The notes below the pieces were generated by a model. That model was not told the DNA's origin. It saw only the letters and a list, made by a program, of their open reading frames with translations, and did no database searches. From Herbaspirillum sp. CF444 (GTDB lineage: Bacteria; Pseudomonadota; Gammaproteobacteria; Burkholderiales; Burkholderiaceae_D): 64,000 nucleotides of DNA. How positions within the stretch are numbered: the stretch's first letter is position 1; each line of letters opens with the position of its first letter. The position numbers and the translations under genes are program-made. The stretch lies in assembly GCF_000282135.1 (NCBI RefSeq), contig NZ_AKJW01000058.1:186001-250000 (forward strand), given 5' to 3'. Positions 1 to 9,926 of this stretch are shown here, one piece after another.

Positions 1-485
1 TGGACCGTGTCGACGCCGGGCATGGCCTTCAACTTTTGCGCGATGTCGTCGACGCGGCTGGCGTCCATCGCATTCTGAAATCCGGAAAGTTTCAGGACAT
101 AACTGTCCGGCAACGGGTTCGAGCCCAGCGTCGCCAGCACGTCATTGAGGCCGGTTTTGCTCTTGAGCGAATCGAAAGCCTTTTCGCGTGGCGTGAATTC
201 GACCTTGGCCGTGCTGCCGCTGCTTTGCAGGATGCCGTTGATGGTCGTGCTCAGGGCTGTGGCCTTGTCGCGCGAGACGTCCATCTTCAGGAAGATGCTG
301 ATTTCCGGCTCGACGGCGAGCTGTTCCGACACCGGCCGCACGTTTTCCAGCACGGTCAGGCCGGCGAACGGCAGCGCCAGCGCAATCGACACCACCAGCA
401 CGTTGAGCACGAAGTTGCCCGGCGAGCGCAGCAGGTGGCTGAAGGCATCCGCCAGGGCGAAGAAATGTTGGCGCAGCCAGTTCAT
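1..485 (-). CDS. ftsX: Cell-division protein FtsX (N-terminal part, cut by window edge)
   Basis: Membrane partner of FtsE; the FtsEX complex acts at the division septum and signals to periplasmic peptidoglycan hydrolases. Reading from the ATG at 485, the protein starts MNWLRQHFFALADAF, followed by a hydrophobic segment at about residues 25-45 (NVLVVSIALALPFAGL) and then the extracytoplasmic domain with motifs such as SEQLAVEPEISIFLK. About 161 residues are inside the window; the rest lies to the left of base 1. The start overlaps the ftsE stop by 4 bases, which indicates translational coupling. Identification rests on the N-terminal pattern and the ftsE neighbour. Confidence 0.9.
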   Translation of the reverse strand, partial: MNWLRQHFFALADAFSHLLRSPGNFVLNVLVVSIALALPFAGLTVLENVRPVSEQLAVEPEISIFLKMDVSRDKATALSTTINGILQSSGSTAKVEFTPREKAFDSLKSKTGLNDVLATLGSNPLPDSYVLKLSGFQNAMDASRVDDIAQKLKAMPGVDTV

Positions 486-1174
486 TGCGAAATCTCCACC
501 GGATGGCTGACGCCGTTGTGCCAGCCATCGACGATGCGGCCGCGATCCAGGTACACGATGCGGTCGGCGCCGGTCAGGTATTGCTCGTCATGGGTCGAAA
601 TCAGGCAAGTCACGCCGACGCCGTGGAAAGACTTGAGCGCCGCCAGCACCTTGTTGGCGTTGTCGCGGTCGAGATTGGCGGTGGGCTCGTCGGCCAGGAT
701 GATTTGCGGGCGGTTGACAATGGCGCGGGCAATCGCCACGCGCTGCTGCTCGCCGCCGGAGAGCTCCTGCGGCCCCGACGCAGCCTTGTCGAGCAGGTCG
801 ACCTTGTCCAGCGCGGCGCGGGCGCGTTTCTCGGCGTCCGAACGGGCGGCGCCGGTCACGATCAGCGGCAGCATGACGTTGGCCAGGATGCTGCGGTCCT
901 GCAGCAGGCGCTGCTGCTGGAAGATCAGGCCGAGGTTGCGGCGCAGATACGGCATGCCGGAAGGCTTGATGGTGTTGATGCTCTGACCGTTGACGCTGAG
1001 CGTGCCGCTGCTGGGACGTTCCATGGCGGCGATCATTTTCAGCAAAGTGGATTTGCCGGCGCCGGACGGACCGGCGAGAAAGAGCAATTCGCCTTTCTGC
1101 ACCGACAGCGTGATGTCGCGCAAGGCGAACACGTCGCGCGAGTATTGTTTGGAGACCTTGGCGAATTCAATCAT
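482..1174 (-). CDS. ftsE: Cell-division ATP-binding protein FtsE
   Basis: ABC-type ATPase of the FtsEX complex, cytoplasmic face of the inner membrane. The 230-residue length is typical. Walker A is GPSGAGKST at about residues 35-43, the signature is LSGGEQQRVAIARA, and Walker B is IILADEPTANLD; the switch histidine follows in STHDEQYL. MIEFAKVSKQY at the start matches the usual FtsE opening. It is followed by ftsX with a 4-base overlap and preceded by ftsY (46-base gap), the classic ftsYEX order, so the three genes are probably one minus-strand operon. Confidence 0.96.
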   Translation of the reverse strand: MIEFAKVSKQYSRDVFALRDITLSVQKGELLFLAGPSGAGKSTLLKMIAAMERPSSGTLSVNGQSINTIKPSGMPYLRRNLGLIFQQQRLLQDRSILANVMLPLIVTGAARSDAEKRARAALDKVDLLDKAASGPQELSGGEQQRVAIARAIVNRPQIILADEPTANLDRDNANKVLAALKSFHGVGVTCLISTHDEQYLTGADRIVYLDRGRIVDGWHNGVSHPVEISQ

Positions 1175-1220
1175 CGTCGGTTGTTTGATCTTTTCTTTTT
1201 GGCTTACTTCAGCTTATTTG

Positions 1221-2282
1221 TCAGCTCAGCAACGCATCCACGAACTCTTCGGCGTCGAAGGCTTGCAGATCGTCGATCTGTTCGCCCACGCCGATGAAGT
1301 ACAACGGCACCGGCCGGGTCTTGGCGATCGCCGCCAGGATGCCGCCTTTGGCGGTGCCGTCCAGTTTGGTCACCACCAAGCCTGTCAGGCCCAGCGCGTC
1401 GTCGAAAGCTTTGACCTGCGCCAGCGCATTTTGGCCGGTATTGCCGTCGATGACCAGCAGTACTTCGTGCGGCGCGGTGTCCATGCCCTTGCCGATGACG
1501 CGTTTGATCTTTTTCAGTTCGTCCATCAGGTGCAGTTGCGTCGGCAGGCGGCCGGCGGTGTCGACCATGACGACATTGGTGCCGCGCGCCGTGGCCGAAT
1601 GCACGGCATCGTAGGCGACGGCCGCAGGATCGCCCGATTCCTGGGCGATTACGGTAATGTTGTTGCGCTCGCCCCAGATCGTCAGCTGTTCGCGCGCGGC
1701 CGCGCGGAAGGTGTCGCCGGCGGCCAGCAGCACGGACTGGTCATGCGCCTGCAAATGCTTGGCCAGCTTGCCGATCGTGGTGGTCTTGCCGGCGCCGTTG
1801 ACGCCTGCAATCATCATCACCAGCGGTTGATGGCGGCCCAGCACCAGCGGCTTCTGCAGCGGGCGCAGCATATCGATCAGCAGCGCGCGCAAGGCCTGGC
1901 GCACCTGGTCGGCTTCGGTCAGTTTTTCGTCCTTGACCTTCTTCCTGAGCGAATCGAGCAGGAACTGGGTGGCTTCGACGCCGGCGTCCGAGACCAGCAG
2001 GGCCGATTCCAGTTCCTCGTAGAGCTCGTCGCCGATCTTGGCGCCGATGAACAGCGTGGTCAGGTTGCTGGAGGTCTTGGACAGGCCGCTCTTGAGGCGG
2101 GCCAGCCACGAACGCTTGGCTTCGGGCGACGGTATGGCGATTTCGGCGGTTTCGACGATTTCTTCAGCGGCGGGCACCGATACCGGTGTCGGCGTTGCGG
2201 TCACTGCGGGAACGTGCGCCGGCGCGGCTTCCTTGGCGACGATGGGTTCTGGCTGGGGCTTTTTCTTGAAGAAACTAAACAT
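1221..2282 (-). CDS. ftsY: Signal recognition particle receptor FtsY
   Basis: SRP-type GTPase that docks ribosome-SRP complexes at the inner membrane. The start is set at the ATG at 2282 ([13 protein letters not shown]), giving 353 residues; an upstream in-frame extension to 2426 has no FtsY-like sequence. An acidic, Pro/Ala-rich A region (about residues 10-55) is followed by the N domain and the G domain, with [15 protein letters not shown] (G1), [20 protein letters not shown] (G3) and [11 protein letters not shown]. It is divergent from the M16 peptidase gene at 2445, with about 160 bases between starts to hold both promoters. Confidence 0.96.
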   Translation of the reverse strand: MFSFFKKKPQPEPIVAKEAAPAHVPAVTATPTPVSVPAAEEIVETAEIAIPSPEAKRSWLARLKSGLSKTSSNLTTLFIGAKIGDELYEELESALLVSDAGVEATQFLLDSLRKKVKDEKLTEADQVRQALRALLIDMLRPLQKPLVLGRHQPLVMMIAGVNGAGKTTTIGKLAKHLQAHDQSVLLAAGDTFRAAAREQLTIWGERNNITVIAQESGDPAAVAYDAVHSATARGTNVVMVDTAGRLPTQLHLMDELKKIKRVIGKGMDTAPHEVLLVIDGNTGQNALAQVKAFDDALGLTGLVVTKLDGTAKGGILAAIAKTRPVPLYFIGVGEQIDDLQAFDAEEFVDALLS

Positions 2283-2373
2283 CGGATGCTGGGCTGATTC
2301 GTCGAATGTGGCTGCGGTGTCGGATGGGGGCGCGTTTCCCTGGTTTCCCGGCGGGAAAACGCAATGAACAAGG

Positions 2374-2379
2374 TACAAT
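2374..2379 (+). promoter_or_regulatory. Candidate -10 box for the M16 peptidase gene
   Basis: TACAAT on the plus strand, about 66 bases upstream of the ATG at 2445. No convincing -35 hexamer is seen at 16-18 bases, so this is a weak call from sequence only. Confidence 0.35.
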
Positions 2380-2444
2380 TGGCCCGGAATATTGCCGTCC
2401 GGGCACTCCTTGACTAGCCCCCGCATTCTATCAGAGCACAGCGA

Positions 2445-3836
2445 ATGAAATTGAAGATCAGCGCAATCCTGTCGACCGGTTTGTTATTCGGCTGCCTGGC
2501 GGCCATGGGCCCTGCCGTTCTGGCCCAGTCCGCGCCTTCCGTCGCCTCGGAGTTCGTGCTCAAAAACGGCATGAAAGTGATCGTCAAGGAAGACCATCGC
2601 GCGCCGACGGCGGTGCAGATGGTCTGGTACAAGGTCGGCTCCATCGACGAAACCAACGGCACCACCGGCATTGCCCATGCGTTGGAGCACATGATGTTCA
2701 AGGGCACCACAACGCACAAGACCGGCGAGTTCAGCCGCCTGGTCGCCGAGCTCGGCGGCCGCGAGAACGCCTTCACCAATCGCGATTACACCGCTTACTT
2801 CCAGCAAGTCGAGCACACCCGTCTGGAAGCGGTCATGGCGCTGGAAGCCGACCGCATGCGCAATTTGCAATTCGACAAGAACGAATTCGCCAAGGAAATC
2901 CGCGTGGTCATGGAAGAGCGCCGCTGGCGCACCGATGACCAGCCGCAAGGCTTGATGAACGAGGCGCTGAACGCCGCCGCCTTCGTCGCCCACCCTTACC
3001 ATCACCCGGTGGTCGGCTGGATGGACGACCTGCAAAACATGAGCATCGCCGACATCGAAGCCTGGTATCGCCGCTGGTACGCGCCCAACAACGCCACGCT
3101 GGTGATCAGCGGCGATGTCAGCGCCGACAAGGTCGTCGCGATGGCGCAGAAGCATTTCGGCGCCATTCCCTCCAAAACCATCGTGCGCGGCAAACCGCAA
3201 AACGAGCCGGAGCAACATGGCCTGCGCCGCGTCACCGTCAAGGCGCCGGCCGAAAATCCGTACGTGATCCTGGCTTTCAAGGTACCGACGCTACGCGATG
3301 TAGAAAAGGATCAGGATGCCTACGCGCTGGACGTGCTGTCCGCGGTGCTCGACGGCTACGACAACGCGCGCCTGAACGACAAGCTGGTGCGCACCGACAA
3401 GGTCGCCAACAGCGCCGGCGCCGGCTACGACGACATTACGCGCGGCCCGACCCTGTTCACGCTCGCAGGCAGTCCGACTGCCGGCACCACCACCGCGCAA
3501 CTGGAAGGATTGCTGCGCGCCGAAGTCACGCGCATTGCGAAGGAGGGCGTGTCGGAGCAGGAACTGCAGCGTGTGAAGACGCAACTGATCGCCTCGCAAA
3601 TCTACAAGCGCGATTCCATCTTCGGCCAGGCCATGGAAATCGGCGTGATGGAAATGTCCGGCCTGTCGCACAAGAACATCGACCGCATCGTCGACAAGCT
3701 CAAAGCCGTGACGCCGCAGCAAGTGCAGGCCGTCGCGCAGAAGTATTTCACCGACGACAAGCTGACCGTGGCCACGCTGGAGCCGCTGCCCCTGTCGGGC
3801 AAGAAGCTCGGACCGCCGCCGGGGCCGCTCAGGTAA
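2445..3836 (+). CDS. M16 family zinc peptidase, secreted, catalytically intact
   Basis: Pitrilysin-type periplasmic metallopeptidase of 463 residues. An N-terminal hydrophobic segment ending in AVLAQSA looks like a cleavable signal peptide. The inverted zinc motif HxxEH is present as HALEH at residues 78-82, with the third-ligand region in ALEADRM further on. Two M16 domains follow, the second containing the usual R/Y-rich segment. The paired gene at 4647 lacks the zinc motif, so the two proteins plausibly form an active/inactive heterodimer, as known for mitochondrial MPP and some bacterial M16 pairs. The substrate is not evident. Confidence 0.9.
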   Translation: MKLKISAILSTGLLFGCLAAMGPAVLAQSAPSVASEFVLKNGMKVIVKEDHRAPTAVQMVWYKVGSIDETNGTTGIAHALEHMMFKGTTTHKTGEFSRLVAELGGRENAFTNRDYTAYFQQVEHTRLEAVMALEADRMRNLQFDKNEFAKEIRVVMEERRWRTDDQPQGLMNEALNAAAFVAHPYHHPVVGWMDDLQNMSIADIEAWYRRWYAPNNATLVISGDVSADKVVAMAQKHFGAIPSKTIVRGKPQNEPEQHGLRRVTVKAPAENPYVILAFKVPTLRDVEKDQDAYALDVLSAVLDGYDNARLNDKLVRTDKVANSAGAGYDDITRGPTLFTLAGSPTAGTTTAQLEGLLRAEVTRIAKEGVSEQELQRVKTQLIASQIYKRDSIFGQAMEIGVMEMSGLSHKNIDRIVDKLKAVTPQQVQAVAQKYFTDDKLTVATLEPLPLSGKKLGPPPGPLR

Positions 3837-3930
3837 GCACCGGGTTTGTCGCAGTATTGACTTGACGATGTGACTTGATGATGTTTGTCCCAAAAACTAT
3901 CCGTGCATTGCACTCTTATGGAGGAAGAAC

Positions 3931-4602
3931 ATGCCAGTGATCGTCGTTGCGAACCCCAAAGGCGGCGTAGGTAAAAGTACTCTTTCCACCAACCTTGCCG
4001 GCTATTTCGCCAGCCGCGGGCATGGCGCGCTGCTGGGCGACATCGACCGCCAGCAATCGGCGCGCGCCTGGCTCAACATCCGGCCGCCGGCGGCGACGCA
4101 GATCGCCACCTGGGACATCAGCGAGGACTACATCGCCAAGCCGCCCAAGGGCACCACGCACGTGGTGCTCGATACGCCGGCGGGCTTGCATGGATGGCGC
4201 CTGAACGACGTCCTCAAAATGGCGGACAAGGTGATCGTGCCTTTGCAGCCGTCGATTTTCGACATCCTTGCGACACAGGATTTCCTGCGCCGTCTGGCGG
4301 AAGAAAAAGCCGTGCGGCAAGGCGAAATCGACGTCGGCATCGTCGGCATGCGCGTCGACGCGCGCACGCGTTCGGCCGATCAGTTGCACCGCTTCATCGA
4401 AGGCCTGAACCTGCCGGTGCTGAGCTATCTGCGCGACACGCAGAACTACGTGCAACTGGCGGCGCACGGCCTGACGCTGTGGGATATCGCGCCTTCGCGC
4501 GTGCAGCGCGACATCGAGCAATGGCAGCCCATCATCGACTGGGTCGAAGGCCGGCCGATTCCCGCGCCTGCCGTTGCGGCCATCGCCATGCCGCCGCAGT
4601 GA
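3931..4602 (+). CDS. ParA/MinD-like P-loop ATPase
   Basis: Cytoplasmic Walker-type ATPase of 223 residues. The deviant Walker A, NPKGGVGKSTLSTNLAGYF, begins at about residue 8; the Walker A' region is GDIDRQQSA, and Walker B is HVVLDTPAG. This is the orphan ParA class with no adjacent parB or centromere-like repeats, so plasmid partition is unlikely. It sits between two M16 peptidase genes on the same strand, 94 bases after the first and 44 before the second. A role in positioning a membrane complex is conceivable but is only inference. Confidence 0.88.
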   Translation: MPVIVVANPKGGVGKSTLSTNLAGYFASRGHGALLGDIDRQQSARAWLNIRPPAATQIATWDISEDYIAKPPKGTTHVVLDTPAGLHGWRLNDVLKMADKVIVPLQPSIFDILATQDFLRRLAEEKAVRQGEIDVGIVGMRVDARTRSADQLHRFIEGLNLPVLSYLRDTQNYVQLAAHGLTLWDIAPSRVQRDIEQWQPIIDWVEGRPIPAPAVAAIAMPPQ

Positions 4603-4646
4603 GCGTGGTCTCTACTTATCATTAAGATTATTTAGTCAGCATCAAG

Positions 4647-5963
4647 ATGAAAAAATATTGGTTGGTTTGTGCGACGCTGCTCGCTTGTTTTGCCGGGCAG
4701 GCGCAGGCGGCCCTGCAGATTCAGTCGTGGTCTTTGCCCAATGGCGCGCGCGTGCTGTTCGTCGAAAACCATGCAATTCCCATGCTCGATCTCAGCGTCG
4801 AATTCGATGCCGGCACGCGCCGCGATCCGGTTGGAAAATCCGGACTGGCGTCGCTGACCAATGCCATGCTGACGCGCGGCGCCTCTGTCGCCGGCGATGC
4901 GCCGGCCTTGTCGGAAGCGCAGATCCTCGATGGTTTCGCCGACGTGGCGGCGCAGCGCGGCGGCGGCGCCAGCCTGGATCGCGCCGGCGTCACCTTGCGC
5001 ATGTTATCGAGCGCGACCGAGCGTGACGTCGCAGTGGACTTGCTGGCGCGCACGCTGGCGCAGCCGAGTTTCCCTGCAGACTTGTTCGCCCGCGACCGGG
5101 CGCGCACCATCGCCGACGTCAAGGAATCGCAAACCAAGGCCGAGGACATCGCCAACAAGGCGTTCTGGGCTGCTCTCTATGGCGAACACCCGTATGCGCG
5201 CCAGGAAAGCGAAGCCTCGGTCGCCGCCATCACACGCGATGATCTGGTGAATTTCCATCGCATGCATTACGTCGCCAACCGCGCCGTCATCGCCATGATC
5301 GGCGACGTCACGCGCAGGCAGGCGGATCAGATCGCACAACGCCTGACGCAGCAGTTGCCGCAAGGCGCCGCGCTGCCGGCCTTGCCCGAAGTGGTCGCAG
5401 GCAAGGCGGCGGAGCAGCGCATTGCACATCCGGCATCGCAATCCCACATTTTGATCGGCATGCCGGCGCTGGTGCGCGGCGATCCGGATTTTTTCGCACT
5501 GACGGTCGGCAATTACATTCTCGGCGGCGGCGGGTTTGTGTCGCGTCTGACCAATGAAGTGCGCGAGAAGCGGGCATTGAGCTATAGCGTCTACAGCTAT
5601 TTCTCGCCGCTGGCGCAAAAAGGTCCGTTCCAGATCGGTTTGCAGACCAAGCGGGAACAGACCAATGAAGCGCTCGGCGTGGTGCGCAGCACGCTGGCGG
5701 CCTATCTGAGGGATGGCCCGACGGCGGCCGAGCTGAAAGCGGCCAAGGACAACCTGATCGGCGGCTTTGCCTTGCGTATCGACAACAATCGCAAGATTCT
5801 CGACAACCTGGCGGTGATCGGTTATTACCGTTTACCGTTGGATTATCTCGACACCTGGACGGCCAATATCGGCAAAGTCACGACCGTACAGATTCGCGAT
5901 GCCTTCAAGCGTAAAATTGCGCCCGATCAATTGACGACTGTCGTGGTGGGCGAGGCTGAATAA
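4647..5963 (+). CDS. M16 peptidase-like protein lacking the zinc motif
   Basis: Second M16 homologue, 438 residues, with a clear signal peptide (MKKYWLVCATLLACFAGQAQA). Where active members have HxxEH this one reads SGLASLTNAML, so the zinc-binding His/Glu residues are absent. The C-terminal half keeps the family features, including a glycine-rich stretch GNYILGGGGFVSRL and VREKRALSYSVYSYF. It is most likely the non-catalytic partner of the protein encoded at 2445. It ends 3 bases before rsmD, so both are probably on one transcript. Confidence 0.88.
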   Translation: MKKYWLVCATLLACFAGQAQAALQIQSWSLPNGARVLFVENHAIPMLDLSVEFDAGTRRDPVGKSGLASLTNAMLTRGASVAGDAPALSEAQILDGFADVAAQRGGGASLDRAGVTLRMLSSATERDVAVDLLARTLAQPSFPADLFARDRARTIADVKESQTKAEDIANKAFWAALYGEHPYARQESEASVAAITRDDLVNFHRMHYVANRAVIAMIGDVTRRQADQIAQRLTQQLPQGAALPALPEVVAGKAAEQRIAHPASQSHILIGMPALVRGDPDFFALTVGNYILGGGGFVSRLTNEVREKRALSYSVYSYFSPLAQKGPFQIGLQTKREQTNEALGVVRSTLAAYLRDGPTAAELKAAKDNLIGGFALRIDNNRKILDNLAVIGYYRLPLDYLDTWTANIGKVTTVQIRDAFKRKIAPDQLTTVVVGEAE

Positions 5964-5966
5964 AAT

Positions 5967-6605
5967 ATGAGCAAGACCGTAAGAAAACATGGCATCGCGG
6001 CGCATGGCCGCAGCGCGCACCAGGTCCGCATCATCGGCGGCCAGTGGAAGCGCACGCCGCTGCCGGTGCTGGATGCCGAAGGCCTGCGGCCGACGCCGGA
6101 CCGCGTGCGCGAAACCGTCTTCAACTGGCTGACGCATCTGATCGACGGCGACTGGGAGCAGATGAGCTGCCTCGATCTGTTCGCCGGTTCCGGCGCGCTC
6201 GGCTTCGAGGCCGCCAGCCGTGGCGCGCAGCGCGTCGTCATGGTCGAGAATCACACCCCGGCCGTGCGCCAGCTTGAAGCCAACAAGGAAAAACTGCAGG
6301 CGGCGCAAGTCGAGATCCAGCGCGGCGATGCGCTGGCGCTATTGCAGGGGCTGAGCACGCGTGCCACAACTGCAAACGGATTTCAGCTTATTTTTGCCGA
6401 TCCGCCGTATCATCAAAACTGGTTGGCGAAAATCATGCCGATATGCGAGCAGCTTCTGGCGAACCGCGGTCTGATGTACGTGGAGTCGGAACATTCGCTG
6501 GAGGGCGATGCGCTCCCGGACTGGATGGCGCCCTGGGAAGTTGTGCGGGCCGATAAGGCTGGCGTGGTGTTTTATCACTTATTGCGGCGCAAAAACATTA
6601 GCTAA
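5967..6605 (+). CDS. rsmD: 16S rRNA (guanine966-N2)-methyltransferase RsmD
   Basis: Class I SAM methyltransferase of 212 residues that modifies G966 of 16S rRNA. Recognisable motifs are RIIGGQWKRTPLPV, the RPTPDRVRETVFNWL block, the SAM site LDLFAGSGALGFEAASRG and the catalytic motif IV FADPPYH, which is N/DPPY-like as in N2-guanine methyltransferases. rsmD followed by coaD is a widespread gene pair. There is a short gap (3 bases) after the upstream M16-like gene. Confidence 0.95.
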   Translation: MSKTVRKHGIAAHGRSAHQVRIIGGQWKRTPLPVLDAEGLRPTPDRVRETVFNWLTHLIDGDWEQMSCLDLFAGSGALGFEAASRGAQRVVMVENHTPAVRQLEANKEKLQAAQVEIQRGDALALLQGLSTRATTANGFQLIFADPPYHQNWLAKIMPICEQLLANRGLMYVESEHSLEGDALPDWMAPWEVVRADKAGVVFYHLLRRKNIS

Positions 6606-6643
6606 TTCAGGCATAATGCGCGTTCTGATTGCTTAGCTGGTGA

Positions 6644-7144
<501 letters not shown>

Positions 7145-7215
7145 CTGATTTGTAATTGCCTTGTCCGCATCCTCTGCGGGCAAGGCAGGTTGTATGAGAA
7201 GAGAGCGGAGTATTT

Positions 7216-7473
7216 ATGGCACTGATGATCACCGATGATTGCATTAACTGCGACGTCTGCGAGCCTGAGTGCCCGAACGAAGCGATCTACATGGGGCCGC
7301 AGATCTATGAAATCGACCCCAACAAATGCACCGAATGCGTCGGCCATTTCGACGAGCCGCAATGCCAGCAAGTCTGCCCGGTCGCCTGCATCCCCTTCGA
7401 TCCGGCCTGGCGCGAATCCAAAGAACAACTGATGGTCAAGTACGAAACTTTGCAGGTTGCGGCCAAAGGCTGA
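7216..7473 (+). CDS. 2[4Fe-4S] ferredoxin, YfhL type
   Basis: Small electron carrier of 85 residues. The first cluster motif is CINCDVCEPECPNEA; the second is CTECVGHFDEPQCQQVCPVAC, with the 7-residue insertion between the second and third cysteines typical of the YfhL/Allochromatium-type ferredoxins. The rsmD-coaD-fdx order is common in proteobacteria. The gene has its own short upstream gap (71 bases) but no obvious promoter box. Confidence 0.93.
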   Translation: MALMITDDCINCDVCEPECPNEAIYMGPQIYEIDPNKCTECVGHFDEPQCQQVCPVACIPFDPAWRESKEQLMVKYETLQVAAKG

Positions 7474-7688
7474 AGGGCTCTCCACGTACATCCCCCCGGC
7501 ATCCTTGCCGCATCCGCCACATCCTCGTGGCGCCATAAGAAAATCCTGCTTGCTTATCGGTAGTCAGTATTTCTGTTGTGCCGTTCTGGCGCGGTATCAT
7601 CGTCGCTTGTCTGTTCTTTAGCCATTTCCTTCGTCTGTCGTTGCGCCGCTCTGCCGCGCTTCAATCCTCTTTTGTCTGGAAAACCGCC

Positions 7689-8303
7689 ATGCCCAATCAT
7701 CAGCGCCTGCGCCATTTCGTCACTTCATTTGCCGCCTTGCTGGAGCGTGAATCCGGCGAAGCCGGCATCATCCGCGAGGGATCATCGCTCTTGCGCGAAT
7801 TGGTCGCCGTCGACGACTGGTTGCCGGAAGCATGCGCCCAGCCCGATCCGGATCGTTATCGCCAATACCTGCTTCATGTCGACTCGGCACAGCGATTTTC
7901 CGTGGTGAGTTTTGTCTGGGGGCCGGGGCAGCAAACGCCGGTGCACGACCATACGGTCTGGGGATTGATCGGCATGCTGCGCGGTTCGGAATACTCGCAA
8001 TCCTATCGAAGGCAAGACGAAAATGCCGGCGCGCTCCAGCCTTTCGGAGAACCGATACAATTGACGCCCGGCATGGTGGAAGCAGTCTCGCCCAATGTGG
8101 ACGGATTGGACGACATCCATCGCGTGCGCAATGCCTACGACGACAGGGTATCGATCAGCATCCACGTGTATGGTGCCAACATCGGCGCAGTGCATCGTTC
8201 CGTGTATCAGCCGGACGGCACGCGCAAGGCATTCATTTCGGGTTATTCCAACACTACCTTACCTAATATTTGGGACCTGTCCCAGGAGACGACAACAAGA
8301 TGA
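7689..8303 (+). CDS. Cysteine/3-mercaptopropionate dioxygenase-type cupin
   Basis: Non-haem iron thiol dioxygenase of the cysteine dioxygenase type I fold. The start is taken at 7689 (MPNHQRLRHF), giving 204 residues; the frame is open further upstream, but that part looks like a spurious arginine-rich extension. The iron-binding histidines are in PVHDHTVWGLIG, with a third metal histidine likely in DDIHRVRNAY. The stop overlaps the rhodanese start by 4 bases (ATGA), so thiol oxidation and sulfur transfer are translationally linked. Bacterial members use cysteine or 3-mercaptopropionate; the sequence alone does not tell me which. Confidence 0.88.
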   Translation: MPNHQRLRHFVTSFAALLERESGEAGIIREGSSLLRELVAVDDWLPEACAQPDPDRYRQYLLHVDSAQRFSVVSFVWGPGQQTPVHDHTVWGLIGMLRGSEYSQSYRRQDENAGALQPFGEPIQLTPGMVEAVSPNVDGLDDIHRVRNAYDDRVSISIHVYGANIGAVHRSVYQPDGTRKAFISGYSNTTLPNIWDLSQETTTR

Positions 8304-9886
8304 GCATTCCTACCCGCAGCTTCCAGCAAGTCCGTGACGATCTTCTGGCGCGCCGCGAGATCGCGCTGCTCGACGTGCGCGAAGAGGCGCCGCACGCCGA
8401 AGCGCATCCGCTGTTCGCCGCCAACCTGCCGTTCTCGCATCTGGAGCTGCTGGCCTATGCGCGCATTCCGCGCCGCGACACCGCCATCGTCGTACTCGAT
8501 GACGGCGAAGGTTTGGCGGAACAATCCGCTGTCCGTTTCATCGCGCTCGGCTACCGCAACGTCAGCATCCTGGCCGGCGGCGTCAGCGGCTGGAAGGCCG
8601 CAGGCGGCGAGCTGTTCCAGGACGTCAACGTACCGAGCAAATCCTTCGGCGAACTGGTGGAAAGCAAGCGCCACACGCCGTCCTTGTCCGCAGAAGAAGT
8701 CAAGGCTCTGCTCGACGCCAAAGAAGACGTGGTCGTGCTGGATGCGCGCCGTTTCGACGAATACCAGAACATGAACATCCCGACCTCGGTCAGCGTGCCG
8801 GGCGCCGAGCTGGTGCTGCGCGTACGCGAAATGGCGCCGGATCCCCGTACCCGCGTCATCGTCAATTGCGCCGGCCGCACGCGCAGCATCATCGGCACGC
8901 AATCGTTGGTCAACGCCGGCATTCCGAATCAGGTGCATGCGCTGCGCAACGGCACCATCGGCTGGACGCTGGCGGGGCAACAGCTGGAGCACGGCAACAG
9001 CCGCCAGTTTCCGGTCGGCGTCGCCACGGAGACGCGCGTACAGGCGGCCGGCGATGCGCGTGCGGTGGCGGATCGCGCCGGCGTCAAACGACTCGATCGG
9101 CAGGGTTTGCAGGCCTTCCGAGCCGATGCCACGCGCACGACCTATCAGTTCGACGTGCGCACGCCGCAGGAATATGAAGCCGGCCACTTGCCGGGCTTCC
9201 TCAGTGCGCCCGGCGGGCAACTGGTGCAGGAGACCGAATCCAATGCCACCGTGCGCGGCGCCCGTATCGTACTGGTCGACGACGATGGCGTGCGCGCCAA
9301 CATGACGGCATCGTGGCTGGCGCAAATGGCGTGGGAAGTCTATGTGCTCGACGGCGTGACGGCGCAGCAATTGTCCGAACAGGGCCCGGCCAAGCGTGAG
9401 CTGCCGCCCGCGCCGCAGTCGGAAAAAATCTCGCCGCAAACCCTGGCCGCCTGGCTGGAGCGCAAGGACGGCACCGTCGTACTCGACTTCGCCACCAGCG
9501 CCAACTACGTCAAGCAACACATTCCCGGCGCCTGGTTCGCGCTGCGCTCGCAATTACCCGAGGCATTGAAAGCCGTGCCGCCGGCCGAGCGCTATGTCGT
9601 CACTTGCGGCAGCAGCTTGCTGGCGGCGTACGTGATCGGCGATCTGGCTGCGTTGACCGACAAACCGGTGTTCTTGCTGGAGGGGGGCGACAATGGCTGG
9701 AAGGCCGCCGGCTTGCCGATCGAGACCGGCGCAACCGCGCTGGCGTCGCCGCGCATCGACCGCTACCGCCGTCCATACGAAGGTACCGACAATCCGGCTT
9801 CGGCCATGCAGGCTTACCTCGATTGGGAATTCGGCCTGGTCGAGCAGCTCGGACGCGACGGCACGCATGGGTTCTACGTGATATAG
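8300..9886 (+). CDS. Tandem four-domain rhodanese-family protein
   Basis: Sulfurtransferase-family protein of 528 residues with four rhodanese-like domains at about residues 5-110, 125-235, 265-355 and 375-475. Only domains 2 and 4 keep a cysteine at the active-site position (C190 in NCAGRTRS and C436 in TCGSSLLA). Domains 1 and 3 have aspartates there (LDDGEG at 66-71, VDDDGV at 326-331). The alternation inactive-active-inactive-active suggests duplication of a two-domain unit. The start at 8300 overlaps the dioxygenase stop. It probably handles sulfane sulfur produced from thiols; the acceptor is unknown. Confidence 0.9.
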   Translation: MSIPTRSFQQVRDDLLARREIALLDVREEAPHAEAHPLFAANLPFSHLELLAYARIPRRDTAIVVLDDGEGLAEQSAVRFIALGYRNVSILAGGVSGWKAAGGELFQDVNVPSKSFGELVESKRHTPSLSAEEVKALLDAKEDVVVLDARRFDEYQNMNIPTSVSVPGAELVLRVREMAPDPRTRVIVNCAGRTRSIIGTQSLVNAGIPNQVHALRNGTIGWTLAGQQLEHGNSRQFPVGVATETRVQAAGDARAVADRAGVKRLDRQGLQAFRADATRTTYQFDVRTPQEYEAGHLPGFLSAPGGQLVQETESNATVRGARIVLVDDDGVRANMTASWLAQMAWEVYVLDGVTAQQLSEQGPAKRELPPAPQSEKISPQTLAAWLERKDGTVVLDFATSANYVKQHIPGAWFALRSQLPEALKAVPPAERYVVTCGSSLLAAYVIGDLAALTDKPVFLLEGGDNGWKAAGLPIETGATALASPRIDRYRRPYEGTDNPASAMQAYLDWEFGLVEQLGRDGTHGFYVI

Positions 9887-9926
9887 CGTATTTCTGCAGA
9901 GTAAATCGAGAACGGCGCGACCCGAT

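Noticed and set aside
485-1297. Long plus-strand frame opposite ftsE.
   Set aside because: Mirror of ftsE codon bias; the minus-strand gene has all ABC motifs.
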